DNA from: Jackrogersella multiformis
Lineage: Eukaryota; Ascomycota; Sordariomycetes; Xylariales; Hypoxylaceae
Length of the DNA stretch: 64,000 nucleotides
Direction of reading: 5' to 3'
Assembly (NCBI GenBank): GCA_902806575.1
Contig: CADCXD010000007.1
Coordinates: 1,902,677 to 1,966,676, forward strand
The position numbers and the translations under genes were made by a program. Within the stretch, counting starts at the first letter, position 1. Each line of letters starts with the position of its first letter. The notes below the pieces were generated by a model. That model did not search any database. It saw nothing but the letters and a program-made list of their open reading frames with translations, and was not told where the DNA came from. Shown here one piece after another: positions 35,844 to 47,121 of this stretch.

Positions 35844-36941
35844 TACTTAGGTACTTGGATGTTTAAAGATTCTCTTGATTACTATTATGATCGACAAGGA
35901 AACTTAGTTCTACCATGGAGTACTAAAAATACTAGTTTAGCAAACCATAAGAGCATATCTTCTATGCTAACTTTCCCCGGTTACGGATGAAAAGGATTAT
36001 TTAAAAAGAAAAGTTAAGGGGTTAAAAAAGCTAAGGTAGCGTAAATGTTGATGCTAGGCTTTAGTCTTAATTGACGGTGAAGTAAATAACATAATATTTA
36101 ACGGGCTGGTTAATAATAATAATAAGACATTCGCGATTGTTTTATTTTACAAGTAATGATTGAAGGGAGTTCGAAGTGTACAATATGGCTCATTTACATT
36201 GGCCTAAGGTTGAATCTTTGACTTCATATGAAGTGATGCTGACGGAGCGCGAGTTCAACTGGTATAATAGGTATCTTGAGACAACTCGCCCCCTTTCGTG
36301 GTTATGACTTAAACATCAGCAAAGCAATAATTAACCAAACAAGCTTAACAAATGCTCATGTCGTTATCTCGATTTAATTAAGCAATTATTCACCTCGCAC
36401 CCGTTTTATCATGATGACAAGTTAATCAACCTAGGGCATGTCTGTTCTAAGGTATCTTTACGTACTTAAAAGGCATACAGTGACCAACTAAAGCTGGCCA
36501 TAGCGTTGTTTATCGAATGTAATTTAATTTGCGGAAATAATGATTGAAAGAAGACTGGCCATCGATTACGATCAACGATTTTTCTGTGTTTTGAATGTAA
36601 CGCCATCGCCATCTAAAGAAGACGGGAGGGCTCTGAGTCCTAAGTTCTAATCGAACGAGAACTTATAAAATAAAGGGCACTGCCTTTAAACCTATAGAAG
36701 CTTAACTCAATCCGGCGTATGATAACTGAGGATGGAAAAACGTAATGTCCTTATCATAACAACGCATCTTAACTTGACGTACTCGCAAACGCGAAACGAA
36801 TATGTACGCATTGTGACTGACGCCTTGTCTTTCCTTACCTTGCCGCCAAGTTTATTATCCATGTAAACTCCATACCAGATCTTCGTCCCTAAACTCGTTT
36901 ACCAAACCAGCCACCAGCTACATTTAACCGATGCGGTACTT

Positions 36942-39900
36942 TTACCAGAACGAACACCAACCGATATAATGCTGACACAGGTTTTCCAGCTTCGTCGCCT
37001 CCATAATTAACTTATTGACTTGCGTTACGACGTCCAGCTCGTCGGTCGGTTTAAAGTCGCGACCGGTCAGCTTCTGGTTCACGCGATCTAGCACCTCTAC
37101 GGCACGCGCGTTCTGTATCTCGGCCATCTCCCCGTCTAATATGTGGCCTACACCGTTGACTAGACTCGAATTGGTGCGCGCCCTGGCTCGAGAACCGGGT
37201 GGGCCGCCGGGGTGCGTCGAGTCGATACCCCCGGCAGCTTGTTGTGCCGCAAGGAACTCCGAGGGCGGGTGCTCTGCGTCCAGAATACTGGGCCTGCGAG
37301 CCCGCTGAGCACCGGCGCCGAGGGTAGATTCTCTTTCAGAACGGAAGTTGGGGCCCAAGGGAGAGGCGGCGTTGGTTAGGCGCCAGGTTAGTAGGGGATC
37401 GTGGATGAACTGTAATACACTGATGTTAGCAATAGTTAAAACTTCCAATGACACCGTGGGCGGCAGCTTACAGCTTCAAGGACTGCCATCACGCTTTCTT
37501 TGTTCTCGCGAAGCACACGCATGACATGCTCACACGTGATCCGGAAGCTACCTTCGATATTGCTAACTTCCATGGCGTATGTAAGCATTCTGGTGAGTCG
37601 GAAAGGAACTCTCTCTGGATATTTGTCTCGCTTCATGGCGACCTCGAAGCAGTCACCAAAGTCGATGTGGATAATCTTCCCGGTGATGCGGTCGAGCATC
37701 AGGTTGCTCGGATGCCTATCGCCCAAGCCGAGGATGTAACCAACCATGCTCATGACTCCCAGGCTGCGCGTATAATTTGTACGCCTTTCAAGCCAGGCTT
37801 CGGAGCTCTTGCTCTTCAGCCACAGGACACGGTACAAATCCTGACCGGTGGTATTGTCAAGAGCATAGCCGAACACTTCAACCTTCTGCATGAGCGTGAG
37901 ATTATCGTAGTCCGGAGCCATCTGCAACATGATGCGATGCTCTATATTGAGGAGGATCTTGCGGCTTTCACGGTACTCGCGGATTAGCACGTGCAAGGTG
38001 TCGCTGTTTGGCACCCAGCCGAGGAGACCCGAGTTTTGGCTGAGGGGTATTGCTGGATAGCGCTGGATGCCGAGGTGGCGTTTGTAGCACTCGGAGTCGT
38101 TAGCGAGGAGCGTATTGCAGAGACCGAAAAGCTGCATGACACGCTCGTCCTGTCGGATATCCTCGTGTCCCTTCAGCAGGAAGGCGTACGAGTGTCCATC
38201 GCTGCCGTTCGTGTTTAGCTTCCTGGGCCGCTGCTTGGAGTTGATCACGCTGAAAGTAGTATCGAACGAGAGGATGCGAACGATAGGGGCGCCGCTGCGG
38301 TACGTCCCAGGCACGGCCAGGTCGAGGTCCTTAGCTGCTAACAGCTTCGGGGAGCAGTACGCTAGCTCCAGCGACGACATCTGAGGAAGCTGTCTTCCTA
38401 TTCTTCGGAACACTTGGTAGTACAGATCCCATGCCTGATTGAGGTCGTTGACGTCGTGACTAGTTTCGTATTGGCGGCACCACTCGCGCGCCTCTGTGAG
38501 ATCTCGACCGAATGTCTGTGCGAAGCTGATCTCACGCAGCGTCTCCGGGCCTTTCTCGAGGAACTCGTGCAATGGGCTGAGTGTAGCAAACATGCCTTCG
38601 ATATTGTGATCTCCGAAGTACAATCGAGAGGCTTCTTCCAGACCTTCGTGCCAAAGCTCGTGCCATAGCACGGCGACCCGTATTAGCTCATGACTAACGA
38701 TGTCGGCCTGCTCGACGAGCTTGACGCTGTGTGCACGCATGCTATCCATGATCAGCGCAGCCGACTTCGACCTCCTAGAGCTCTGAGCCGACTTCATCGC
38801 CACGGTGAGCGGGTAGACCAGGGCCTGAGGATGGTTGCGCCCAACGTCGGCGAGCAGATTGTGAATGGATTGCCGCACCCGCGTGTTGGGCTGATTGATA
38901 CGTGCAATGAGCTGAGGAATGACCTCTAGCCATGTGTCGACGCTGACAGTCCCGAAGCCTTGAGTGACCGCCGCGTTGACTTCACTGCTGCCACCGTGGG
39001 CAAACCATAAAGTGAGGAGGCGCAGCGTGTCCTGGAGGGAGCTTCCGGATGACAGCGCGATTGACTTGAAGAAGCCCTGGACAGCAGGGACAACGTGGTT
39101 AATAATAATTGATGGATCCGGCCTCAGAGCGTTCCTGTCGGAGGCGGGCGTGAGGGCTTGGACGATCTCGAAGTTGGCCAAAGCCCACGCATGCCACGCC
39201 TTGTACCATTTCGGGTTATACTGGGTGGCCTTCGAGTAGGAAGTTAATATGTCCTGGACGTTGTGGTGCTGCCAGTCGTGCTTGTTCAAAGCTACCTGCC
39301 ACTCTCCCTGCTTGAGGAAACATTTCGCAAGAAGCACCGTCTGGTCTTGGATAAGCTTCTGCGCTCTGGAACTGGGGATACCCGCGTCCATCCCGTTAGG
39401 GAAGCCGTAGTCGCCCATCGGATCCACTCCGTTGGTCGCAGTCTGGATAGAGGAAATCGAGGATCTAGCCATCTCGAGAGCTTGCGCAGAGTCGGCGGTG
39501 AACTTGTGGAGGCAGAAAAGCGTCTTCTCAGGATGGCCAGTTTGTCGTAGGTTAGGTTGCTGCCCATACTCCCAAAAAAACTTAAGGACGGCGTAGACCA
39601 CCTGCGGCGGGATCCTCGTCGGCGTGCCCTGCTGAGGCTGGGCGTTCTGGCTCCAATATGGTATTATCGTGTCGAGGGCATGCTCGGTGCCAATCAGTTG
39701 TTTGAGAGACTTCTCGGCCAGACCCATCCTCCCCGACTTCCGACACAGGTTCGCAAATTTGATCCACATGTGCATGTTTTCCGCCGGGGTGATGACCAAG
39801 CCGCGCAGCCTGAGCATACGCTGCCAGACCTCGACGTTCCTCTGGCATCCTTTCAAGCGGCTCTCCCACGTGCGACGCATGGTAGCTTTCTTCCCGTCTT

Positions 39901-42900
39901 CGGCTTGCTTGTAAACAATGATCTCTTCGAGTTCCGCCAGCATCTGCACCCGGACAATAACCTGGTATGCACGATTGTAGGACTCGCTCACGAGCGCGCT
40001 TAGCTCGGTATCGAGACCTTCCCGCGTCAGCTGGATACAGTTGGCAGCTTCTCGGAACTGGTTGCGATGCAGTGCCAGTATCGCGCCGAAGAACGAGCGA
40101 TCCGGAGACTGTCGCTTCATGGATTGCAAGTAGTTGTCCATGGAATCCCACTTGCCCAAACCCCAAGCCGCCGCGGTCGCAAGAGGTGCGATTCGCCGCT
40201 GTATCTCCGGTGCCGAGTTAGCCCACGTATTGCTTGTCAAGCTGGCCAGGGCATCCCACTCGCCAAGAGCGTGCAAGCAGCGCATCTTGCCCATGACGAT
40301 ATCTAGCGGGACCGCGTGATCTCGTGGCATCTCCGACTCTCGCTTATTGTAGAATGCTAGTGCCTCCTCCCATCGCTCCAGCTTCTCAAACCACGTCTCT
40401 CGGAGCTGGATGCCGTCCTTGTAGAGCTGCGCCTTACGTAGAATGCCGATGGCAGCGTCGTACTGCTGCAGCTGATTGTTTATAACAATCAAGGCTTCGA
40501 CGGCGGGCCCGCTCTGATCCTGCAGGAACTCCAATTCTTTGTAGTGAAGGGCTTTCGCGTACGCGTGGCAACGGCCGGCCTCCCTACCGAGGACCCTAAT
40601 ATCGATAGGCAAGGCCTTGTCGTCGTGCTCCATGAATTCGGCCAGGTTGAGCAAGAGTCCGAGCAGGTCAGGCGGTACGTTCTCGGACCGTATGGCATTT
40701 TCAATGTTCTGGATGAGCTCGTCTTGGAACTGCTCGTAGAGCTCACTCCAGCAGGAGACAAAAGCGGAATTGAATAGCTCGCGGGCAAGCGGCAGATGCA
40801 CGCTACCCAGAATAGCGCAGGCGCGCAGGGCATGATTGGGCGACTCCGTCAGGAGGGTAGTGCTGAACCGCCGCAGCCATTCCTGCCAGTCCTCCTTGGT
40901 CGATTTTCCTTTGGTATCCCAGGCCGCCTTGAGATGTATCGCGTTCATCTCGAGTTTCTTGTTACCGAGGTCGGCAAAAGACGGCTCGTCTAGCTGGTCG
41001 ACGAACCGCGTCTCCGAGCTCAGGTCTTGCGGCAGGGCCTCACCTTTCTGCAGCTTGCTAACTAGAAGCTCATAATTTTGGTGCTGGATCTGGTTAGCCT
41101 GCAGAACCTTGGTGACGGTGCCCATGAAGTGCAGATAGTCCCTGCCGAGCTGTTGTATCAACGCGCACAGCGTATCCAGCGCTGCCACCCGCAAGGACGA
41201 CTCCCCGCTAGCTAGGATCCTGGTTAGGGGGTGGATGATCTTGGCGGCGTAGTCGTTAAGGTTGACCTGGCGAGAAATCTTGCCTACAGTCTCGATAGCC
41301 GACTTGCGTAGGAAAGTCGGCTGACCCTGCTTCTCAAACGTCCGCACAACTTCGGGGATGATGAGGTGCATGTACTCCTCGCTGCTGGAGCCGAAGACCA
41401 GAAAGGCATGGAGCACCTTCTCGGAAGGAATCCTCTTAGTAGTCGCATCCTTCTCCAAGACCCCGAGCATAGAGGGGAGCAAGTTCGCCAAGTAGATTTT
41501 GAACTCCCCCTCTAACGACCTCGAAATGGCTTCGACCAACGACAATATCGTAGCCTGAAGAGATGGCGGGCTGTCCCAGTAGTCTTGGAGCCTCTCGATG
41601 ATCTGGGGCAGATAGTTCCTGATGTGCTGTCGCACAATGCTGACCAGCGTGGCCAGCTGGTTAAAATACGACTCGAGGCGATTGGTAGGGCAATCCTTAA
41701 TCACGTCCAAGAACGCCGGGATGATACGGTCTAGGAACGACACGCACTCTAACCCTAACGTGCGGAAGATGTTCATGATGGCCTCGATCACGGCAGCATG
41801 GTGCGGCGCAAGAGAATGATCCTTCAGGATATTTAGGAGCGCGTTGATCACAACGGTAGGATAATACTCTTTGTTAGAAGGGGTAAGACCTGTCATCATC
41901 AGTGATATATCGGTCATTCGGTTGGTCTCGACGCGCCGTTTGGCATCAGGGGCTCGCTCCTCGACTTGCTGCGCGTCATTCATGTTAGCATACTGTTCAG
42001 GCGACCGAGGTCTCTTTTGACTTTTTTTCTGGCATTGCTGGCATTTCTTTTGGGGTTTCTTTTGGGACTTATTGGAAGGTCTCTCGATGGGTTTCATGAG
42101 CACTCTCTTGTCTATCAAGCGCTCTGGTTCTGCGTTGGGCTCTTCGTCCGAGCTGAGAGGACTCTCATCCTCGTCAACGGGGTTTCCCCATCCGTAAGCA
42201 CGCAGCCAGGCGTCGTCGTGGTGGGGATCCTGTAGGGGATTCTGTACCTGATGTCTGTAAGGATCCAGCGCGCCTAGTATCCCCATCAGCTTGATCGTCT
42301 CCTGCCTCAGAGGCCCACGCTGGGGTTCGGCTCGAATTATATGCTGAAGGAGGTCGAGAAGCTCGGGGTACTCGAGGTAAGGGTCGATAACGTAGCCGGA
42401 GTTGCTGGCCAGCTGGCCTAGCGTATGCAACGCTGCTAGACGCTTGTCGGTGTAGGCGTGGTCGTTCAACGCGCCGATGATGATCGGCATAAGTTTGTCT
42501 TTGTAAGGGAGCATATCTTCTCCCCCGACCGTCGCAAGCTCGCCGATCGCCTTGAGAATGGTGGCCGCAACGGCGTGGTTACTATCCTTCGCCTTCGGCA
42601 GGAGCACCGAGATCATAGGCTCGACGTATGGCTTGATCAACCCTTGAGCATTCTGGACCAAGTGGCTGAGGAGTCTGGCGCTCTCCTCCTTGTTGCGCGG
42701 GGCGTCCGAGAACTCGAGCTCAGTAAGCATCTGTATCAAAGTCTTTCGGAGTGAGGGGATCACATAAGCTGGGTTGTAGTGCGACAGGCGCCCTATGATC
42801 GAGATCGATACTTCCCTGATTTCGAACACCTCGTCGTTGAGCGCAAAGAAGAGGGTCCGGATGTTCTCAGCCTTCGCGAGGTGAGGATCGAATCGTTCGT

Positions 42901-44936
42901 CGAGGGCTGCGAGGACCGTCCGTCGTATGTTCGGGTCCGGATCGGATACACCTACGGTTAGTAACTTCTCGATGACGTCGCCGACGACCTGCAGCGCGTG
43001 GTAGCTCGTCTGATTTACGATTGGATCTCGTACGTAGAGCTGACAACACGTGAGGGCGGCTGCCTCGCGGATCTTGGGGTCGTCGTCTTCGACGTACTTG
43101 ATAGCTACATCGCGAACGAACTCGTTTAGGATGTGACCTCCACCTAGTGTTAGCATCTGATGCCCGCGACGCTACGTTTCACCTCGGGCCGGAGAGATAG
43201 GATGCGGCGTCTTATCCGCGACCCGACAGAGACGAAGTAATAGCCAGGGTTATGAATAAGAGAGATGGAGGGGGAATTGGGTTACGTACCTGAGAAATCG
43301 AAGCTCCCCAAAGTATTCAACGCCAGCTTCACTTCCGCCTTCCGGTGCTCGTAGGCTTGCGGGTCCTTCGCGTCTTTCGGTATGATAGGGACGGCCGAGA
43401 GCGTATTTGGGATGGGAGCCCCGAGAGGCTTGAAGAGCTCCCCACACAGAACCTTACTGAGCATATCGAGAAGTCTCACCTGGATGGTAGCCTTCACCGG
43501 CGGGATGTAGAAGGCCATATCGACCAAAGCTTGAGTCAGCTTAGGAGTAAGTTCACACGCAAAGATGGGATCTAGCAGGGCCTCCATATATTTGCTGAGC
43601 GTCTGACCGACCGCGACAGCCAGCCTGCTAATGCAGTCGAAGACCGGATCAACCGAACCTCGCTTCCGAGACTGGATGCTGAGACCTTCCCGGACGTAGA
43701 TGAGAACGCCGTCGAGGTAGGGCGCGATGGCGCTCTTGACCGAGTTAGCGATGTTGCCGATGGCGAAGAAAGCATCATTACGCTCCTTATCCTTCTTGAG
43801 CATGCCGGAGAGATAGACCATGAACTTGTGAAGGTAGGTGTGGGCGAAGTCGGCTGGGGAATAGTTGGCTAGGTGAGGGATCAGCAGGACCACCGTCTTG
43901 CGAATCGTCACATCGCGATGATCTTTGTGCCGGAAGACAATCTCGCACGCGTCCTGGTAGTGCTCTTGCATATACATGCCACCTTGCTCGAGGAGCTCCT
44001 TGAGCACCAGGAGCGACGCATGGACGTACTCGACAGTGTTCGTCTTAAGACCGACTATAGTCTCGTTGTACATCTTGGTCATCCACGCCTGCTTCATCTC
44101 CTGGTCTCGCTCGCGAATTATGTTGAAACAGGCACTAACCGTCTCCCCAGACGTCGCGCGGATGAGCTGGCGGGGGTCGCGAAGGCCGACCCATATGAGG
44201 TCGAAGACGAGGCCGACATAAGCGTACATCAACGTGGGCGCATTCCGGGCCAGCTCGCGGAGGACCAGGACAGCACTATATCTCTTCTCCTCCACCCTGT
44301 CGGACTGAAGCCACTCGAGAGCGGTCTTGACTTCGGATTCGACCAGCTCGGATACCAGCGACCCGCCTGGCCGACACAGCTTGCCTAGCGCTATAGCTGC
44401 GGGTTGCATAGGTACGATATCCTTCCCCCTCAGGATGGTCTTCAGATTCGCGGTGAATCGAGTGTATTTGGCAGTAACGTCGACGCCATCGAAATCGACG
44501 AGGGCGTCAAGGGCGTAGACGCCGCCCAGACGCTCGGAGGAATCGTTGCCATGAAGCATCAAGGTTGTGATTTTATTATTTACGGCATTATAGAATGAGT
44601 GGAACTGTTCTGTGGGCAAATCTGCAGGGAAGAGTAATCAGCTGTGTGTCCAGGTATGCTCGGTGAGGTACAGAACGGAGGACTACTATGACGTTATTGT
44701 CTAGCGACCCAGACAGGCGAGGGAATGTTGTAAATACCTCTAAAGCACTCGACAACCAGATCCTTCAGTTCCGTAGCCGCTATCTTCCGTACTTCGTCTC
44801 CCGCCCTAGTATCGGAAACCGTAAAGGTTAGCTGGAGGCCAGATTTCGTTGAGGAGGGAGGATCGCACCTTGACTTCAGCTCTCTAGTGATGTTATCGAG
44901 GGCCTCAAGGGCCATCTGCTGTTGCTGTTGCGCCAT
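36942..44936 (-). CDS. tor: TOR serine/threonine kinase (PIKK family)
   Basis: Exons 44936-44738, 44621-43290, 43137-42248, 41968-37472, 37409-36942; total about 2461 residues, normal for fungal TOR. The 42247-41969 interval is open and in frame, but it has a CAG|GTACAG donor, a GCTAAC branch site and a GCGCAG acceptor, and it interrupts the conserved LGALDPYRHQ|QVEER; I treat it as an intron. Domain order: N-terminal HEAT repeats; FAT domain; FRB (VLWHELWHEGLEEASRLYFG, with the Ser, Trp and Phe residues contacted by FKBP12-rapamycin in other TORs retained); kinase (HEDIRQDERVMQLFGL, catalytic loop GLGDRHPSNLMLD, HIDFGDCF); FATC tail ending IGWCSFW. TOR is the catalytic core of TORC1/TORC2 and controls growth, translation and autophagy. 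A second GTGGAG|GT acceptor at 43143 would add two residues. Confidence 0.96.
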
Positions 44937-46006
44937 GACGGAAGGCAACCGGATGCAACCTCGGCCTTACTACCCTTCAGCCGCGACGGAGACAGCTTCA
45001 AGAGCCAACCGCAAACAAGCTCATCAAGGGTAGGCTTGAAGATAAAACTGAGACATCCGATCGCGAGAATTGGTAAGGAACTGATCAACTTGGGAAAGAG
45101 AGATACAAACGAAGAAGAAACAGACAAACAGACGAAAAAGAGAAACAAAAATGTAAGTAGAGGAAAGAAGAGGTAAAGGAAAGCCTTGTTCGTAGCCTCG
45201 TCGTATCCTTTTTCGCACGTCTCTGATTTTGCTCGATAATCTAAGCTCGTGACGGACGGGGGGGGGGGGCGACGAGACAAGAGAAGCTTCCTAAGGTTCT
45301 AAACGGGAGTGGAATTAGACTAACGACAGCGGGTTAAGGAAGTCCCTTGTCGCTTCGAAATAAATACTAAAATGATTATTGGCGTGCCCAGGTAGATCTT
45401 ACACACTGTGTTTAAGTGATAGGTATGATCTAGGATAGGTAATAGGACTACCAATCATCGATGTAGGTAGGTATCCATGGATGTGATGTATGAGAGAGGT
45501 TAGAGGTTCTAGCGGTTGAAGTTTAACCAATTTTAGCTAGGTAGGTACCTAGGTACTTTACATAGGTACACACTAGCTCAGTGTAACAATGGATGGAACC
45601 CATGTGGCATGACCTCGGGAATGGACCTAATGTACCTAGGTCACTACATACCTAGGTAGGTAGTATTAATACACAATGCATTGGTAATGCAACAAAGCTT
45701 TATCTTATCGATAGTAGAACTATGTACAAAGTTACACGTCTAAAAGTAATTGATTAATATGGATCTTCTGATTTCTTCACTTCGTATTCGTAGATTCCTC
45801 TCTAAATAACGACGCCACCAACAACCCATCCCGCGACAAACCTCATCGTCCTTCTACCAATTCCCATGGCTCTCAATAGCCTGTATACATGACCCAGACA
45901 GATTTACTCTTACCCAAAGCCGATTGTTTCAATCATAAACCTAGCAGCCTTACAAGGATCAACCCTTTGCAGCAGCCCTGGACCATAGACACCGAGCTCA
46001 TTCACC
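44937..46006. other. Divergent promoter region between TOR and RTF2
   Basis: 1.07 kb. TOR-side leader is A/G-rich, with a G12 run (45258-45269). TACCTAGGTA clusters occur about 45535-45560 and 45630-45665. No gene seen. Confidence 0.55.
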
Positions 46007-46852
46007 ATGGGAAACGACGGTGGCTCCATACCCAAGCGTCGCGAGCTTGTGCGAGAAGCGGCCCGGCTACCTACCGCATCCGAACTAAAAGCCACAGCTC
46101 TCGAATCGCTAACTCACGCTTGGACAACATGCCCGCTGTCCGACGCGCCGCTTGACCTCGCCAACGCGGTATCCGACTGGCGGGGGCGGCTGTACAACTA
46201 TGAATCTGTCCTGCAGTGTCTGATGCCCGCCTCCGAGACCCCCCTGCCTGAAACGCAAGAGGCCGAGTTCGCGCGCATCGGGATAAAGAGCCTAAAGGAC
46301 GTCGTGAAGCTTGAGATTACGACAAGGAAGGACGAGAAGGGGCGCCAGTTCGCGGCCTGCCCCGTCAGCATGAAGGAATTAGGCGCAGCAACTAAGAGCG
46401 TGTACGTCGTAGCATGCGGTCATGTCTTCGCCGAGGTCGCTATGAAGGAAATCACCGACGCCGAAAAGCAGTGTCCCGAATGCAGCATACCCATCGAGGA
46501 ACGGGATGTCATACCCATACTATCGACCGACGAGGCCGAGATAGAGAAGCTGGTCAAGAGAGTCGACGAGCTGAAGACATTAGGCTTGACGCACAGCCTA
46601 AAAAAAGATAAAGGCGCAAGTAGGAAAAAGCGCAAGGCCGAAGAGTCGAAGATTAGCAGCGCCAAAGGCGAGCCGCAGAAAGAGAAGGATGGCAGCAAGA
46701 TAGATAAGAACAAGGGCAATAATGGCATATCGAGCAGGATAAACAATCCGATGACAGCATCTCTCACCGCTAAGGTACTAGCAGAGCAAGAAGAGAGGAC
46801 CAAGCGAAGAAAGATGATGGACGATTATAAGAAAAGCGAGGCTGTAAGATAA
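46007..46852 (+). CDS. rtf2: Replication termination factor 2 (RTF2)
   Basis: Single exon, 281 residues, start MGNDGGSIPKRRELVR as in the family. The RTF2 domain carries a C2HC2-type RING: CPVSMKEL ... VVACGHVFAE ... CPECSIPIEERDVIPIL (about residues 120-172). Early CPLSDAPLDLANAVSDWRGR is also conserved. The Lys-rich tail (KKDKGASRKKRKAEES) is a probable nuclear localisation signal. In fission yeast Rtf2 works with PCNA and SUMO to stabilise stalled replication forks at the RTS1 barrier; the vertebrate protein is removed from stalled forks by the proteasome. Length agrees with other fungal RTF2 proteins (about 260-330). Convergent with the glucosidase II gene (269 bp between stops). Confidence 0.92.
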   Translation: MGNDGGSIPKRRELVREAARLPTASELKATALESLTHAWTTCPLSDAPLDLANAVSDWRGRLYNYESVLQCLMPASETPLPETQEAEFARIGIKSLKDVVKLEITTRKDEKGRQFAACPVSMKELGAATKSVYVVACGHVFAEVAMKEITDAEKQCPECSIPIEERDVIPILSTDEAEIEKLVKRVDELKTLGLTHSLKKDKGASRKKRKAEESKISSAKGEPQKEKDGSKIDKNKGNNGISSRINNPMTASLTAKVLAEQEERTKRRKMMDDYKKSEAVR

Positions 46853-47121
46853 CTAGGCGAGAAGAATATCAAGGTCACTTCGCCTTCCGATGCGCACCTA
46901 AGCTGCTCAGTAATGAAAATACTGGAAGCCTCGAGATATAATACAAGTAGTGTGCATAATCCCTCGTCATTGTTAACCTTGCCTGGTGCTCCTACCATTC
47001 TATCTAGTGGATGCTCTAAAATCTCCCCACCAGAAAAACAAAACAGGAGAAAACATTTATCATGGTGTACCTCGTAAAATGGCATGGTTCTACGCTTGCT
47101 AGCTTATCTACCAAACCCTCG

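Larger units (their letters stand above)
33604..36941. other. Long intergenic region between the unknown gene and TOR 3' end
   Basis: 3.3 kb, no supportable gene. Contains (GGAAGAT)x4 (34338-34365), an AACTTC tandem (about 34549-34586) next to a CTACCTAGGTAGG hairpin, an AT-rich patch (34690-34935), TACCTAGGTACCTAGGT (about 35530), and a candidate miniature element (35754-35843) beside a 21-bp hairpin (35731-35751). Confidence 0.55.

Noticed and set aside
37448..44598. Many long open frames on the + strand opposite TOR
   Set aside because: They mirror the codon structure of a very strongly conserved minus-strand gene and show no domain of their own.
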